A DNA stretch of 64,000 bases from Parabacteroides sp. AM08-6 (GTDB taxonomy: Bacteria; Bacteroidota; Bacteroidia; Bacteroidales; Tannerellaceae): contig NZ_QRMP01000008.1 of assembly GCF_003473295.1 (NCBI RefSeq), forward strand, positions 31,047-95,046, written 5' to 3'. Made by a program: the position numbers and the translations under genes. Position 1 is the stretch's first letter. The number at the start of each line of letters is the position of its first letter. This document shows positions 53,830 to 63,144 of this stretch, piece after piece. The notes below the pieces were generated by a model, which was given only the letters and a program-made list of their open reading frames with translations, was not told the origin of the DNA and made no database searches.

Positions 53830-55182
53830 ATGACAAAACAAGGCACCATATTAGTAGTTGACGATAATAAAGGTATCCTTACCGCAGTACAAATGTTATT
53901 GGGGACTTGCTTTGAGAAGGTTATTACCATCTCCACTCCAAATAAAATCAAAAACATATTACATGACGAAGCCATCGATGTGGTTCTTCTTGATATGAAC
54001 TTCAGTGCCGGTATTAACACAGGTAACGAGGGGTTGTTCTGGCTTTCGGAAATAAAAAAAGAAGATGCTTCGATACAAGTAGTCCTTTTCACAGCTTATG
54101 CAGACATCGACCTAGCCGTCCGAGGAATTAAAGAAGGAGCTACCGATTTTGTTGTGAAACCATGGAACAATACAAAACTATTGGATACCATAAAAACAGC
54201 TTATGAAATACGCGTAGCCAATCACAAAGGGCTTCCTATCAATAATAAAAAACAGGCAATTTCGAAAGAAAGCGGCATGTTTTGGGGTGAAAGTAATGCC
54301 ATGCAACAACTGCGTAACTTAATTGAAAAGGTAGCAAAAACTGATGCAAACATTCTCGTGACCGGTGAAAACGGTACGGGAAAAGAGATGCTGGCACGTG
54401 AAATCCACATTTTATCCAATCGTAAAAAAGAAGCAATGGTACCCGTGGATATGGGAGCCATCACGGAAACATTGTTCGAAAGCGAATTATTTGGTCACGT
54501 TAAAGGAGCTTTTACCGATGCACGTGCCGACCGCCCCGGTAAATTTGAAATAGCAAACAATGGTACTCTTTTCCTCGATGAAATAGGAAATCTTTCCTAT
54601 CATTTGCAAGCCAAATTGCTAACGGCCTTGCAACGCCGTAGTATTGTCCGTGTAGGAAGTAATACCCCTATCCCCGTTAATATCCGTCTGATATGTGCTA
54701 CTAACCGAGATTTGCAGGATATGGTACAAAAAGAACAATTCCGGGAAGATTTGCTCTACCGTATTAATACTATCCACGTAGAAATACCTCCTTTACGCGA
54801 ACGTCCGGAAGACATCGTTCCGCTTACCGAGATTTTCCTCTCCAAATATGCGAATATTTACGGTAAGCAAGCTATACGTCTCAGTCCTGATGCCGAAGAT
54901 AAACTAAAAACACAACCTTGGTTCGGTAATATCCGTGAATTGGAGCATACCATCGAGAAAGCAGTCATCATTTCCGAGGATGATATTTTGGAAAGTTCCG
55001 ATTTTGAATTTCCCCGAAAAAAAGAGACACAGACAAAAGAAGTTACGACCCTGGAGGAAATGGAATATAATATGATAAAAAATGCCATGGACAAATTTGG
55101 AGGAAATCTGTCGTTGGTAGCCAACCAACTTGGCATTTCCCGTCAAACATTATATAATAAAATTAAACGATATGAATTATAA
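53830..55182 (+). CDS. Sigma-54-dependent response regulator (NtrC family)
   Basis: A 450-residue three-domain regulator. Receiver domain at 1-120 with DD at 11-12, the phosphorylated D55 and K110; AAA+ domain at about 145-380 with Walker A TGENGTGKE (178-186), GTLFLDEIGN and the sigma-54 contact loop reading GAFTDA (226-231) in place of GAFTGA; and a Fis-type helix-turn-helix at the C-terminus (GNLSLVANQLGISRQTLYNKI). It activates sigma-54 promoters when phosphorylated. The cognate kinase gene follows after 11 bp. Confidence 0.94.
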   Translation: MTKQGTILVVDDNKGILTAVQMLLGTCFEKVITISTPNKIKNILHDEAIDVVLLDMNFSAGINTGNEGLFWLSEIKKEDASIQVVLFTAYADIDLAVRGIKEGATDFVVKPWNNTKLLDTIKTAYEIRVANHKGLPINNKKQAISKESGMFWGESNAMQQLRNLIEKVAKTDANILVTGENGTGKEMLAREIHILSNRKKEAMVPVDMGAITETLFESELFGHVKGAFTDARADRPGKFEIANNGTLFLDEIGNLSYHLQAKLLTALQRRSIVRVGSNTPIPVNIRLICATNRDLQDMVQKEQFREDLLYRINTIHVEIPPLRERPEDIVPLTEIFLSKYANIYGKQAIRLSPDAEDKLKTQPWFGNIRELEHTIEKAVIISEDDILESSDFEFPRKKETQTKEVTTLEEMEYNMIKNAMDKFGGNLSLVANQLGISRQTLYNKIKRYEL

Positions 55183-55193
55183 AATAGCTTAAC

Positions 55194-56510
55194 ATGCTGA
55201 AGAAACTATATCATAATTTCCACATACGTCTTTCTCTTCTTATCGGATTGACAGTACTTTGTACTTACCTGATATTAGAAGAGGAATGGAGTTGGTTGTT
55301 TTTTTCAGCGATTGTTTGGCTACACTTTCTACGTCTAATTGTCATATCAGATAAACGTTATGCACAAAAAGTAGCATTCATGTTTGATGCCATTGATAAC
55401 AGTGATTATGCCTTCCAGTATGCCACACGCGGACGTTCATCCAATGACAAAATGGTTAGTCAGTCGCTTAATCGTATCACCCAAATATTGTTTCAGGCCA
55501 AAGCGGATGCCATCCAAAAAGAAAAATATTACGAGCTTATTTTGAATTCCGTCAACACAGGTATCATCGTACTAGATGATAGCGGTTTTATCTATCAGAC
55601 CAATAACGAAGCATTGCGTTTGCTGGGATTGACCGTTTTCACGAATGTCCGCCAACTCGAACGTATTGACAAAGAATTACAAAAATTGATTATCAATATA
55701 CAACCGGGTAATAAACAACAAATTTCGTTTACTAATGAACGGGGAGCTGTCAATCTTTCTATCCGTGTATCCGAGATGACTTTGCAAGACAAGCATGTAC
55801 GCATACTGGCCATTAATGATATTAACAGTGAATTGGACGAAAAAGAAATCGATTCATGGATTCGTCTCACACGTGTTTTGACGCATGAGATTATGAATTC
55901 AGTCACTCCTATTACCTCCCTTAGTGACACCCTTCTGTCCATTCATGAGGATGCAAACAACGAAATACGCAACGGGCTGGAGGTTATCAGTACTACGGGA
56001 AAAAGCCTGATTTCTTTTGTAGAATCGTACCGTAAGTTTACTCATATTCCGACTCCGGAACCAACTCTGTTTTACGTGCTGAGGTTTGCCGAACGCATGG
56101 TAAAATTGGCACAACATCATATCAATTACCCAAATATCCGCGTAACAGTCAATGTACAACCGTCGGATTTAATTGTTTATGCCGACGAGAACCTTATTTC
56201 ACAAGTTGTACTCAATTTACTGAAAAATGCTATGCAGGCTATCGGGCCAAAACAAGAAGACGGACACATTGAATTGAAAGCTTATTGCAATGAGGAAGAA
56301 GCCGTCTTGATAGAAGTCAGCAACAACGGGCCGGCCATTCCTCCGGAAGAAGTTGAACATATATTCGTACCATTCTTCACCACCAAAGAAGGCGGAAGCG
56401 GAATCGGACTTTCTATATCCCGGCAGATTATGCGCCTTTCCGGTGGAAGTATCGCTCTAAAAAGCGTACCTGCTGCTCAAAAAACAACGTTTATATTAAC
56501 ATTCCCGTAA
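55194..56510 (+). CDS. PAS-containing sensor histidine kinase (NtrY-like)
   Basis: A 438-residue membrane kinase. Two N-terminal membrane helices (about 12-28 and 33-51) with almost no periplasmic loop are followed by a linker, a PAS domain (about 113-210, LNSVNTGIIVLDDSGFIYQTNNEALRLLG), an H-box THEIMNSVTPI with the phosphorylated H231, and a HATPase domain with NLLKNAMQAI and GSGIGLSISRQIM. It probably senses an intracellular or membrane signal and phosphorylates the NtrC-type regulator encoded just before it. Confidence 0.93.
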   Translation: MLKKLYHNFHIRLSLLIGLTVLCTYLILEEEWSWLFFSAIVWLHFLRLIVISDKRYAQKVAFMFDAIDNSDYAFQYATRGRSSNDKMVSQSLNRITQILFQAKADAIQKEKYYELILNSVNTGIIVLDDSGFIYQTNNEALRLLGLTVFTNVRQLERIDKELQKLIINIQPGNKQQISFTNERGAVNLSIRVSEMTLQDKHVRILAINDINSELDEKEIDSWIRLTRVLTHEIMNSVTPITSLSDTLLSIHEDANNEIRNGLEVISTTGKSLISFVESYRKFTHIPTPEPTLFYVLRFAERMVKLAQHHINYPNIRVTVNVQPSDLIVYADENLISQVVLNLLKNAMQAIGPKQEDGHIELKAYCNEEEAVLIEVSNNGPAIPPEEVEHIFVPFFTTKEGGSGIGLSISRQIMRLSGGSIALKSVPAAQKTTFILTFP

Positions 56511-56622
56511 TTTATTGAATATTCCAATTATCCGAATTCTTTTTTTCTATAAACATTTTTACCTTTATGCCGTTATACTTATAAGATTTCATTATTTTTA
56601 ATTATTAGTTTCAAACAACAAA

Positions 56623-57876
56623 ATGAATATATTCAACAAACTCAAAATCAATCACAGCCCTCGTTCAGGTGGGTTAGATTTACTTAAATACATAGGCCCG
56701 GGACTACTAGTTACCGTAGGTTTCATAGACCCGGGTAACTGGGCGACCAATCTGGCTGCCGGTTCTGAATTTGGATATGCCCTATTATGGGTGGTCACTT
56801 TTTCATCCATCATGCTAATTATTATCCAGCATAACGTCGCTCATTTAGGAATTGTTACCGGGCTTTGTTTGTCTGAAGCGACCAATAAATATATGCCACG
56901 AACACTAAGCCGTCCTATTCTGGTATCGGCAATGATGGCAAGTATATCGACTTCGCTGGCAGAGATACTCGGCGGTGCAATTGCACTCCGCATGTTGTTT
57001 GGAATGCCCATCAAAGTCGGAGCTGTGATTATTACGATTGTTTGTTTAGGAATGTTATTCAGCAATACATACAGTAAGATAGAACGCTGGATTATTATGT
57101 TCGTCTCCATCATCGGTTTGTCGTTCTTATACGAACTGGCATTGGTCGATGTACAATGGGGAGCAGCCATAGAAGGATGGATTAAGCCAACTTTCCCGGA
57201 AAACTCAATGCTCATCATCATGAGTGTACTGGGAGCTGTCGTTATGCCTCATAACCTATTCCTGCATTCAGAAGTCATCCAAAGCCGGGAATGGAATTTG
57301 GAAGATGAAACAATTATAAAAAAACAACTAAAATACGAATTTTACGATACCTTATTATCAATGGTAATCGGATGGGCTATCAATTCTGCTATGATTATTT
57401 TGGCTGCCGCCACTTTCTTCAAACAGAAAATTGCAGTCGATGAATTAGATCAAGCTCAACAACTACTTGTTCCATTAGTCGGAAATAATGCCGGAGTTAT
57501 ATTTGCAGCCGCTTTATTATTGGCCGGCGTATCTTCTACCATTACATCTGGTATTGCCGGAGCTTCTATCTTTGCCGGTTTTTACGGAGAAGCATATAAC
57601 CATAAAGATCTCCACTCCAAACTAGGTGTTTTGTTGTCGTTTATCCCAGCCTTGCTCATCATCTTCGCAGTTGATGATCCTTTTAAAGGCCTCATCCTCT
57701 CCCAAATGTTATTAAGCGTACAGCTACCTATCACCGTATTTACTCAAGTTTACCTGACATCCAGCAAACAGGTAATGGGACAATATGTGAACAGTCGTTC
57801 CACGACCATTTTGCTGATTGTTTTAGGAACAATGGTAACAATATTGAATATAGCATTACTAATCAGTTTATTCTAA
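56623..57876 (+). CDS. mntH: Nramp family divalent metal transporter
   Basis: A 417-residue transporter with eleven membrane helices. The metal-binding motif of helix 1 is intact (GFIDPGNWATNLAAG, DPGN at 36-39), as is the helix 6 motif VVMPHNLFLHSEVIQSR. Nramp proteins import Mn2+ or Fe2+ with protons. Length matches MntH (412). A weak TACCTTTA at 56560-56567 may be its -7 box. No MntR or Fur site is obvious in the 112-bp upstream gap. Confidence 0.93.
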   Translation: MNIFNKLKINHSPRSGGLDLLKYIGPGLLVTVGFIDPGNWATNLAAGSEFGYALLWVVTFSSIMLIIIQHNVAHLGIVTGLCLSEATNKYMPRTLSRPILVSAMMASISTSLAEILGGAIALRMLFGMPIKVGAVIITIVCLGMLFSNTYSKIERWIIMFVSIIGLSFLYELALVDVQWGAAIEGWIKPTFPENSMLIIMSVLGAVVMPHNLFLHSEVIQSREWNLEDETIIKKQLKYEFYDTLLSMVIGWAINSAMIILAAATFFKQKIAVDELDQAQQLLVPLVGNNAGVIFAAALLLAGVSSTITSGIAGASIFAGFYGEAYNHKDLHSKLGVLLSFIPALLIIFAVDDPFKGLILSQMLLSVQLPITVFTQVYLTSSKQVMGQYVNSRSTTILLIVLGTMVTILNIALLISLF

Positions 57877-57950
57877 CAAGAATGTAACAAACAAAATAGA
57901 GATAACGTTACTAATTAACGTGAAAAAGGAACTCTTTATAAAGTTTTTAC

Positions 57951-57958
57951 TACCTTTG
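57951..57958 (+). promoter_or_regulatory. -7 box of the 2-oxoacid:ferredoxin oxidoreductase operon
   Basis: TACCTTTG matches TAnnTTTG; the leader to the ATG at 58002 would be about 37 nt. The -33 element is unclear. Confidence 0.55.
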
Positions 57959-58001
57959 ACCGTTCAAATTTAGTGTTACATCAGAAATAAATATAGTAAT
58001 T

Positions 58002-58229
58002 ATGGCGAAGATAAAAGGAGCTGTTGTTGTAAACACAGAGCGATGCAAAGGATGTAATCTTTGTGTAGTAGCCTGTCCGTCGGATGTATTGGAACTGCAT
58101 CCACGTGAAGTAAACAACAAGGGATACCATTATGTGTATATGAAAGAACCGGACAACTGCATTGGTTGTGCCAGTTGCGGTTTGGTTTGTCCGGACGGTT
58201 GTTTAACCATCTATAAAGTAAAAATCTAA
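58002..58229 (+). CDS. 2-oxoacid:ferredoxin oxidoreductase delta subunit (2x[4Fe-4S] ferredoxin)
   Basis: A 75-residue dicluster ferredoxin with two CxxCxxCxxxCP motifs: CKGCNLCVVACPSD and CIGCASCGLVCPDG. As the delta subunit (KorD/VorD type) it carries electrons from the TPP centre to an external ferredoxin. It is first of five genes, 7 bp before the alpha subunit gene. Confidence 0.92.
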   Translation: MAKIKGAVVVNTERCKGCNLCVVACPSDVLELHPREVNNKGYHYVYMKEPDNCIGCASCGLVCPDGCLTIYKVKI

Positions 58230-58236
58230 AACAGAT

Positions 58237-59316
58237 ATGACAGAAGAAGTAAAATTAATGAAAGGGAACGAAGCTATCGCCCATGCCGCTATTCGTTATG
58301 GTGCCGATGGTTATTTCGGATACCCGATTACTCCGCAATCGGAGATACTGGAAACCTTGATGGCTGAAAAGCCTTGGGAAACAACCGGGATGGTCGTACT
58401 TCAGGCAGAAAGCGAAGTGGCCGCAATCAATATGGTTTATGGCGGTGCCGGTACAGGCAAACGCGTAATGACCTCTTCGTCTAGTCCTGGTATCAGCTTA
58501 AAACAAGAAGGTATTTCATATATAGCAGGAGCCGAACTGCCTTGTCTTATTGTAAATGTCATGCGCGGAGGACCGGGACTAGGGACTATCCAACCAAGTC
58601 AGGCAGACTATTTCCAAACAGTCAAAGGGGGCGGACACGGTGATTACCGCTTGATTACATTAGCTCCTTCTTCCGTTCAGGAAATGGCCGATTTCGTAGG
58701 ATTGGGATTTGATTTGGCATTCAAATACAACAATCCGGCTATTATCCTGGCAGATGGTATCATCGGTCAAATGATGGAAAAAGTAGTAATGCCTCCTTTC
58801 CGTCCGCGTAAAACAGAAGAAGAAATCATAGCCGAATGTCCATGGGCCGCACAAGGTAAACCTGCCGGTCGTAAGCTGAATGTGATTACCTCCCTCGAAC
58901 TCGACCCGGCTATCATGGAAGAAAATAATATCCGTTTCCAAGCCAAATATCGCAAAATAGAAGAAAATGAAGTACGTTACGAAGAATTCCATTGCGATGA
59001 TGCAGAATATCTGCTAATTGCTTTCGGTTCTTCCGCACGCATCTGTCAGAAAGTAGTAGAGAATGCCCGTGCAGAAGGCTGTAAACTTGGTTTGCTGCGC
59101 CCTATCACATTATGGCCGTTCCCTTCTAAAATTATCGCTCAATATGCCGATAAAGTAAAAGGCATGCTCTCTGTAGAACTGAATGCCGGTCAAATGGTTG
59201 AAGATATTCGCTTAGCGGTAAACGGTAAAATAAAGGTTGAACATTTCGGTCGTTTGGGCGGTATTGTGTTCACTCCGGATGAAGTCTTAGCAGCATTAAA
59301 AGAAAAGTTGTTTTGA
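58237..59316 (+). CDS. vorB: 2-oxoacid:ferredoxin oxidoreductase alpha subunit (VorB/KorA type)
   Basis: A 359-residue subunit: MKGNEAIAHAAIRYGADGYFGYPITPQSEILE at the start, AESEVAAINMVYGGAGTGKRVMTSSSSPGISLKQEG in the pyrimidine-binding domain and RPITLWPFPSK near the end. It matches the VorB/KorA branch, whose complexes convert branched-chain 2-oxoacids or 2-oxoglutarate to acyl-CoA with reduction of ferredoxin. Which substrate applies cannot be judged. It ends just before a small membrane protein gene. Confidence 0.93.
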   Translation: MTEEVKLMKGNEAIAHAAIRYGADGYFGYPITPQSEILETLMAEKPWETTGMVVLQAESEVAAINMVYGGAGTGKRVMTSSSSPGISLKQEGISYIAGAELPCLIVNVMRGGPGLGTIQPSQADYFQTVKGGGHGDYRLITLAPSSVQEMADFVGLGFDLAFKYNNPAIILADGIIGQMMEKVVMPPFRPRKTEEEIIAECPWAAQGKPAGRKLNVITSLELDPAIMEENNIRFQAKYRKIEENEVRYEEFHCDDAEYLLIAFGSSARICQKVVENARAEGCKLGLLRPITLWPFPSKIIAQYADKVKGMLSVELNAGQMVEDIRLAVNGKIKVEHFGRLGGIVFTPDEVLAALKEKLF

Positions 59317-59321
59317 TTCCA

Positions 59322-59495
59322 ATGAGACGCGGAAGTAAAATAGATACGGTATTGACTTGGATATTTATGGCTTTGGCTGTTGCAGCAGTAATTTGCTACT
59401 TTGCTCTTCCGGCCGACCGAACCGCATTCCTGTATTGCGGCGGTGCAGCTATCTGTTTCCGTCTCATACAATACCTTATTCGATTTATTAGTTAA
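59322..59495 (+). CDS. Small two-helix membrane protein inside the oxidoreductase operon
   Basis: A 57-residue protein (ATG 59322, 5 bp after the alpha-subunit stop) with a basic N-terminus MRRGSKID, a first membrane helix TVLTWIFMALAVAAVICYFAL, a short ADRT loop and a second helix. It has no known domain. Close spacing and good codon structure make it a credible gene. It may tether the otherwise cytoplasmic complex to the membrane (inference). The following 98 bp contain a small hairpin (TATGCC/GGCATA) and CAAATTA repeats. Confidence 0.7.
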   Translation: MRRGSKIDTVLTWIFMALAVAAVICYFALPADRTAFLYCGGAAICFRLIQYLIRFIS

Positions 59496-59593
59496 ATAAT
59501 GCGCTAATCTGATTATATGCCGATATATCGAAAGGCATAACATGCTGCTTTCATGGCAAATTAACAAATTAGCAAATTGAAAAATTATTTATT

Positions 59594-60358
59594 ATGGAAC
59601 TCAACGAGATAATTAAACCGGAGAACCTGGTGTATGAAAAACCCAGGCTAATGAATGAAAATCCTATGCACTACTGTCCCGGTTGTAGCCACGGTGTCAT
59701 ACACAAGCTGATTGCTGAAGTAATAGCCGAAATGGGAATGGAAGATAAGACAATCGGCATTTCTCCTGTAGGATGTGCCGTATTTGCATACAACTATCTT
59801 GATATCGACTGGATTGAAGCGGCTCACGGACGCGCACCTGCTATTGCTACAGCAGTAAAACGTCTGAACCCAAGTAAGATGGTATTCACCTATCAGGGAG
59901 ATGGGGACTTGGCAGCCATCGGCACAGCTGAAACTATCCACGCAGCCAATCGTGGAGAAAATATTGTAATCGTATTCGTCAACAATGCCATCTATGGCAT
60001 GACTGGAGGACAAATGGCACCTACGACACTGGAAGGTATGCCTACTTCAACCTGCCCGTACGGACGTAACATTGCTCTGAATGGTTATCCCTTGAAGATT
60101 GGTGATTTACTGGCTCAGCTGGAAGGGACTTGCTTGGTCACACGACAGAGTGTACAAACAGCTGCAGCTGTTCGCAAAGCAAAAAAGATGCTTCGTAAAG
60201 CATTCGAAAATTCTATGGCCGGCAAAGGTACTTCTATTGTAGAATTTGTATCCACTTGTTCGTCCGGATGGAAAATGACTCCTGAAAAAGCAAACAAATG
60301 GATGGAAGAAAATATGTTCCCCTTCTATCCACTGGGAGACTTAAAGAATAAAGAATAA
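59594..60358 (+). CDS. 2-oxoacid:ferredoxin oxidoreductase beta subunit
   Basis: A 254-residue TPP-binding subunit. It has YCPGCSHGVIHKLI, SPVGCAVFAYNY, the thiamine diphosphate motif GDGDLAAIGTAETIHAANR with the downstream VNNAIYGMTGGQMAPTT, and matches KorB/VorA in length. With the alpha, gamma and delta subunits of the operon it makes acyl-CoA and reduced ferredoxin from a 2-oxoacid in the cytoplasm. Confidence 0.94.
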   Translation: MELNEIIKPENLVYEKPRLMNENPMHYCPGCSHGVIHKLIAEVIAEMGMEDKTIGISPVGCAVFAYNYLDIDWIEAAHGRAPAIATAVKRLNPSKMVFTYQGDGDLAAIGTAETIHAANRGENIVIVFVNNAIYGMTGGQMAPTTLEGMPTSTCPYGRNIALNGYPLKIGDLLAQLEGTCLVTRQSVQTAAAVRKAKKMLRKAFENSMAGKGTSIVEFVSTCSSGWKMTPEKANKWMEENMFPFYPLGDLKNKE

Positions 60359-60374
60359 TTAGTAATATATTATC

Positions 60375-60920
60375 ATGAAACAAGAAATAATCATAGCCGG
60401 TTTTGGTGGACAAGGCGTTCTGTCGATGGGTAAGATTTTAGCTTACTCAGGGTTGATGGAAGGAAAAGAAGTAAGCTGGATGCCTTCTTATGGTCCTGAA
60501 CAGCGCGGAGGGACAGCCAATGTAACTGTTATCCTGAGCGACGCTCCTATCAGCTCACCTATCCTGAATGAATACGATATTGCCATTATCCTGAATCAGC
60601 CCTCATTGGATAAATTCGAAAGTAAAGTAAAGAAAGGAGGTATCTTGATTTACGACGGTTATGGCATTCATACTCCCGTAAAGCGGACTGATATCAATGT
60701 CTATAGGGTTGATGCAATGGATGCTGCGACAGAAATGAAAAATGAAAAAGCATTCAACATGTTGATACTCGGCGGGTTGTTGAAGATTGTTCCGATGGTG
60801 AAATTGGAAAATGTCCTGTTAGGACTGAAAAAATCATTGCCTGAACGTCATCATAAGCTTATTCCCATGAACGAAGCTGCTATCAAAAAAGGTATGGAAA
60901 TCATACAACAAGTACAATAA
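60375..60920 (+). CDS. 2-oxoacid:ferredoxin oxidoreductase gamma subunit
   Basis: A 181-residue gamma subunit: EIIIAGFGGQGVLSMGKILAYSG at residues 4-26, then PSYGPEQRGGTANVTVILSDAPISSP, the classical POR-gamma signature. It binds CoA or shapes the substrate site of the complex. Last gene of the operon; a long near-perfect hairpin follows 18 bp after the stop. Confidence 0.94.
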   Translation: MKQEIIIAGFGGQGVLSMGKILAYSGLMEGKEVSWMPSYGPEQRGGTANVTVILSDAPISSPILNEYDIAIILNQPSLDKFESKVKKGGILIYDGYGIHTPVKRTDINVYRVDAMDAATEMKNEKAFNMLILGGLLKIVPMVKLENVLLGLKKSLPERHHKLIPMNEAAIKKGMEIIQQVQ

Positions 60921-60938
60921 AATATATGCCCATCACTC

Positions 60939-60997
60939 AATATGCCAATTTGCCAATGAAATACGACAATTAGTATTAATTGGCATATTGGCATATT
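60939..60997 (+). terminator. Long inverted repeat after the oxidoreductase operon
   Basis: The 19-nt arms AATATGCCAATTTGCCAAT (60939-60957) and its inverse at 60979-60997 differ at one base. Each arm is itself an ATGCCAAT tandem. There is no long T-run, so this may be a terminator or a repetitive intergenic palindrome; it ends 45 bp before the porin ATG. Confidence 0.55.
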
Positions 60998-61028
60998 ATT
61001 CATATTGGTACATTACTTACATTATTAC

Positions 61029-61036
61029 TATCTTTG
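61029..61036 (+). promoter_or_regulatory. -7 box of the putative porin gene
   Basis: TATCTTTG matches TAnnTTTG and lies only 6 nt before ATG 61043, so the message from this box would be leaderless or nearly so. Confidence 0.45.
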
Positions 61037-61042
61037 CCCCCC

Positions 61043-63139
61043 ATGAAGCATTGCTTATACATATTAGTATTACTGATAGTATCCGCTACAACTATGCAGG
61101 CGCAACACCGTCCGGGCAGCGGAAAGGGTAGTTTTTCTCTAAGCAACCTATCGTCAGCAAAAAGTGATATACCTGATAGTCTGTTGGTTGCAGATAGTTT
61201 AGCACTTAACAATAAACGTATCACAGGCTACCGTCTCACCCCCTTATTGGGTGAACAATATGTAGCTCCTATGGATACCAATACTTTGAATTTCGGTAAC
61301 AGCACGCTTGTAGAGGCAAATTCTCTTGCTGTGGGTTATCTCGCTAATATTGGCTCGGCGGCACAAACCCGCATCTTCTCTGAACGCCAGGAAGCTCGTG
61401 ACTTCGTTTTTGCAGATCCTTACGATTATTACATCACCACTCCTGAAAATGCAATGTTCTATAATACAAAAATTCCTTATACGGAAGTATTATACACAAC
61501 TGCAGGGGGTAGCGGAAATAAGGAAGAACGTTTGAAAGGGATGCTCACCACGAATTTCGGAAAACAAATTAATATCGGCGGCGATATTGATTATATATAT
61601 GCCCGCGGCTTCTATAAAAATAATGGTAACAAACTGTTGAGTTATCGTCTTTTCGGAAGTTACCAGACCGAACGTTACGAAGCACATGCGTATCTGAGTA
61701 ATTTCAACTTTGTAAACTATGAAAACGGAGGTCTGGCAAATGACTCCGTAATTACACATCATGATGAGTATTTTGCCGGTGGACGTAATCAGGATGATCC
61801 TAAAGCTTACGATATACGATACGCGGTAAAAGCCTGGAACCGTGTACGCGGTAAACAGTATTTTCTTACTCATCGGTATAACTTAGGTTTTTACCGGGAA
61901 TTGGAAGAAGAAACAGACACACTGGGTAATCCTTTGAAACAATTCATACCGGTCTCCAGTATCATACATACTATCGAATACAAAGATAACCGTCGCCGTT
62001 TCGTAGGAGAAAGTACAGCACTGGATAATAGCTATCTTAATCCGGACGGTACGCCACGTGTTTACGGACTGGTAACAGGTGTCGACGATCGAACGTCCTA
62101 CTGGAATCTGCGTAATACTTTCGGACTATCTATGCGTGAAGGTTTTCAGGATTGGGTTAAATTCGGATTAACAGCATTCATTACATTTGATAAACGTAGA
62201 TTCGAATTACCGGCTGAAATACCAGGACTGAATTACGGCCCTACCGGCAGTGGTTACGATCCAACTCCAACCTCTTTGAATTTTCCTGTTAGCCAACGTT
62301 ATGACGAATTTTCAACATATATAGGAGCTGAAATTTCAAAACGCTTAGGCAGTATCCTTACATATGATGCACGCGGCGAACTTTGTGTTGTTGGTGACGA
62401 TATTGGTGAATTCCGTGCAACCGGTCATTTGCAGACCAAATTTAATCTGTTCAACAAGGATGCTATTATCCGTGCCGAAGGATATTTTAAAAACGTAACT
62501 CCGGCTTTCTACACGCGTCATTTTCATTCCCGTTACTTCTGGTGGGATAATAACTTGAATATGACACAACAAATATATGCCGGAGCAAAAATAGACTTAG
62601 AATCGACCCGTACGCAATTATCTGCCGGTATAGAAAGTATCCAGAACTACGTATTTTTTAATAAGCAGGGACTACCGGAACAAAAAAGTGGAAACCTGCA
62701 AGTTCTTTCTGCACGTGTCAAACAGGATATTATTTACCGTGCTTTCGGATGGGAAAACGAAGCGGCCTATCAACTTAGTAGCGACAAAGATGTATTACCT
62801 TTACCGCAAATCAGTGTATATAGTAACATTTATCTGAAATTCAAACTGGCGAAAGTTCTGACTATCCAACTTGGAGCCAATATGTATTATAATACAGCTT
62901 ATTATGCCCCTTATTACGAACCTGCGACGCAGCAATTTCAGGTACAAGATGAAGTCAAGGTAGGCAATTATCCACTTATCAATGCTTATGCAAATTTCCA
63001 CCTGAAACAAGCTCGTTTCTTTGTAATGGCATATAACTTAAGCAATAAATTTGTTGAACCGAACTATTTTTCTCTGGCACATTATCCGCTCAACCCAATG
63101 GTACTGAAAATGGGTATTTCCGTCACATTTAATAACTAA
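61043..63139 (+). CDS. Putative porin (Porin_10-like outer membrane protein)
   Basis: A 698-residue outer membrane protein. A signal peptide MKHCLYILVLLIVSATTMQAQ precedes a long beta-rich body typical of the Bacteroidetes putative porin family (segments YLANIGSAAQTRIFSERQEA, FADPYDYYITTPENAMFYNTK, and a terminal LKMGISVTFNN). An in-frame TTG at 60980 would add a false extension before the signal peptide; ATG 61043 is chosen. It probably allows passage of small solutes. The gene for a solute-binding protein follows 5 bp later. Confidence 0.88.
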   Translation: MKHCLYILVLLIVSATTMQAQHRPGSGKGSFSLSNLSSAKSDIPDSLLVADSLALNNKRITGYRLTPLLGEQYVAPMDTNTLNFGNSTLVEANSLAVGYLANIGSAAQTRIFSERQEARDFVFADPYDYYITTPENAMFYNTKIPYTEVLYTTAGGSGNKEERLKGMLTTNFGKQINIGGDIDYIYARGFYKNNGNKLLSYRLFGSYQTERYEAHAYLSNFNFVNYENGGLANDSVITHHDEYFAGGRNQDDPKAYDIRYAVKAWNRVRGKQYFLTHRYNLGFYRELEEETDTLGNPLKQFIPVSSIIHTIEYKDNRRRFVGESTALDNSYLNPDGTPRVYGLVTGVDDRTSYWNLRNTFGLSMREGFQDWVKFGLTAFITFDKRRFELPAEIPGLNYGPTGSGYDPTPTSLNFPVSQRYDEFSTYIGAEISKRLGSILTYDARGELCVVGDDIGEFRATGHLQTKFNLFNKDAIIRAEGYFKNVTPAFYTRHFHSRYFWWDNNLNMTQQIYAGAKIDLESTRTQLSAGIESIQNYVFFNKQGLPEQKSGNLQVLSARVKQDIIYRAFGWENEAAYQLSSDKDVLPLPQISVYSNIYLKFKLAKVLTIQLGANMYYNTAYYAPYYEPATQQFQVQDEVKVGNYPLINAYANFHLKQARFFVMAYNLSNKFVEPNYFSLAHYPLNPMVLKMGISVTFNN

Positions 63140-63144
63140 GTCAT

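Noticed and set aside
60980..61042. TTG-started extension of the putative porin
   Set aside because: It would place 21 residues before a clear signal peptide and runs through the hairpin and promoter box.
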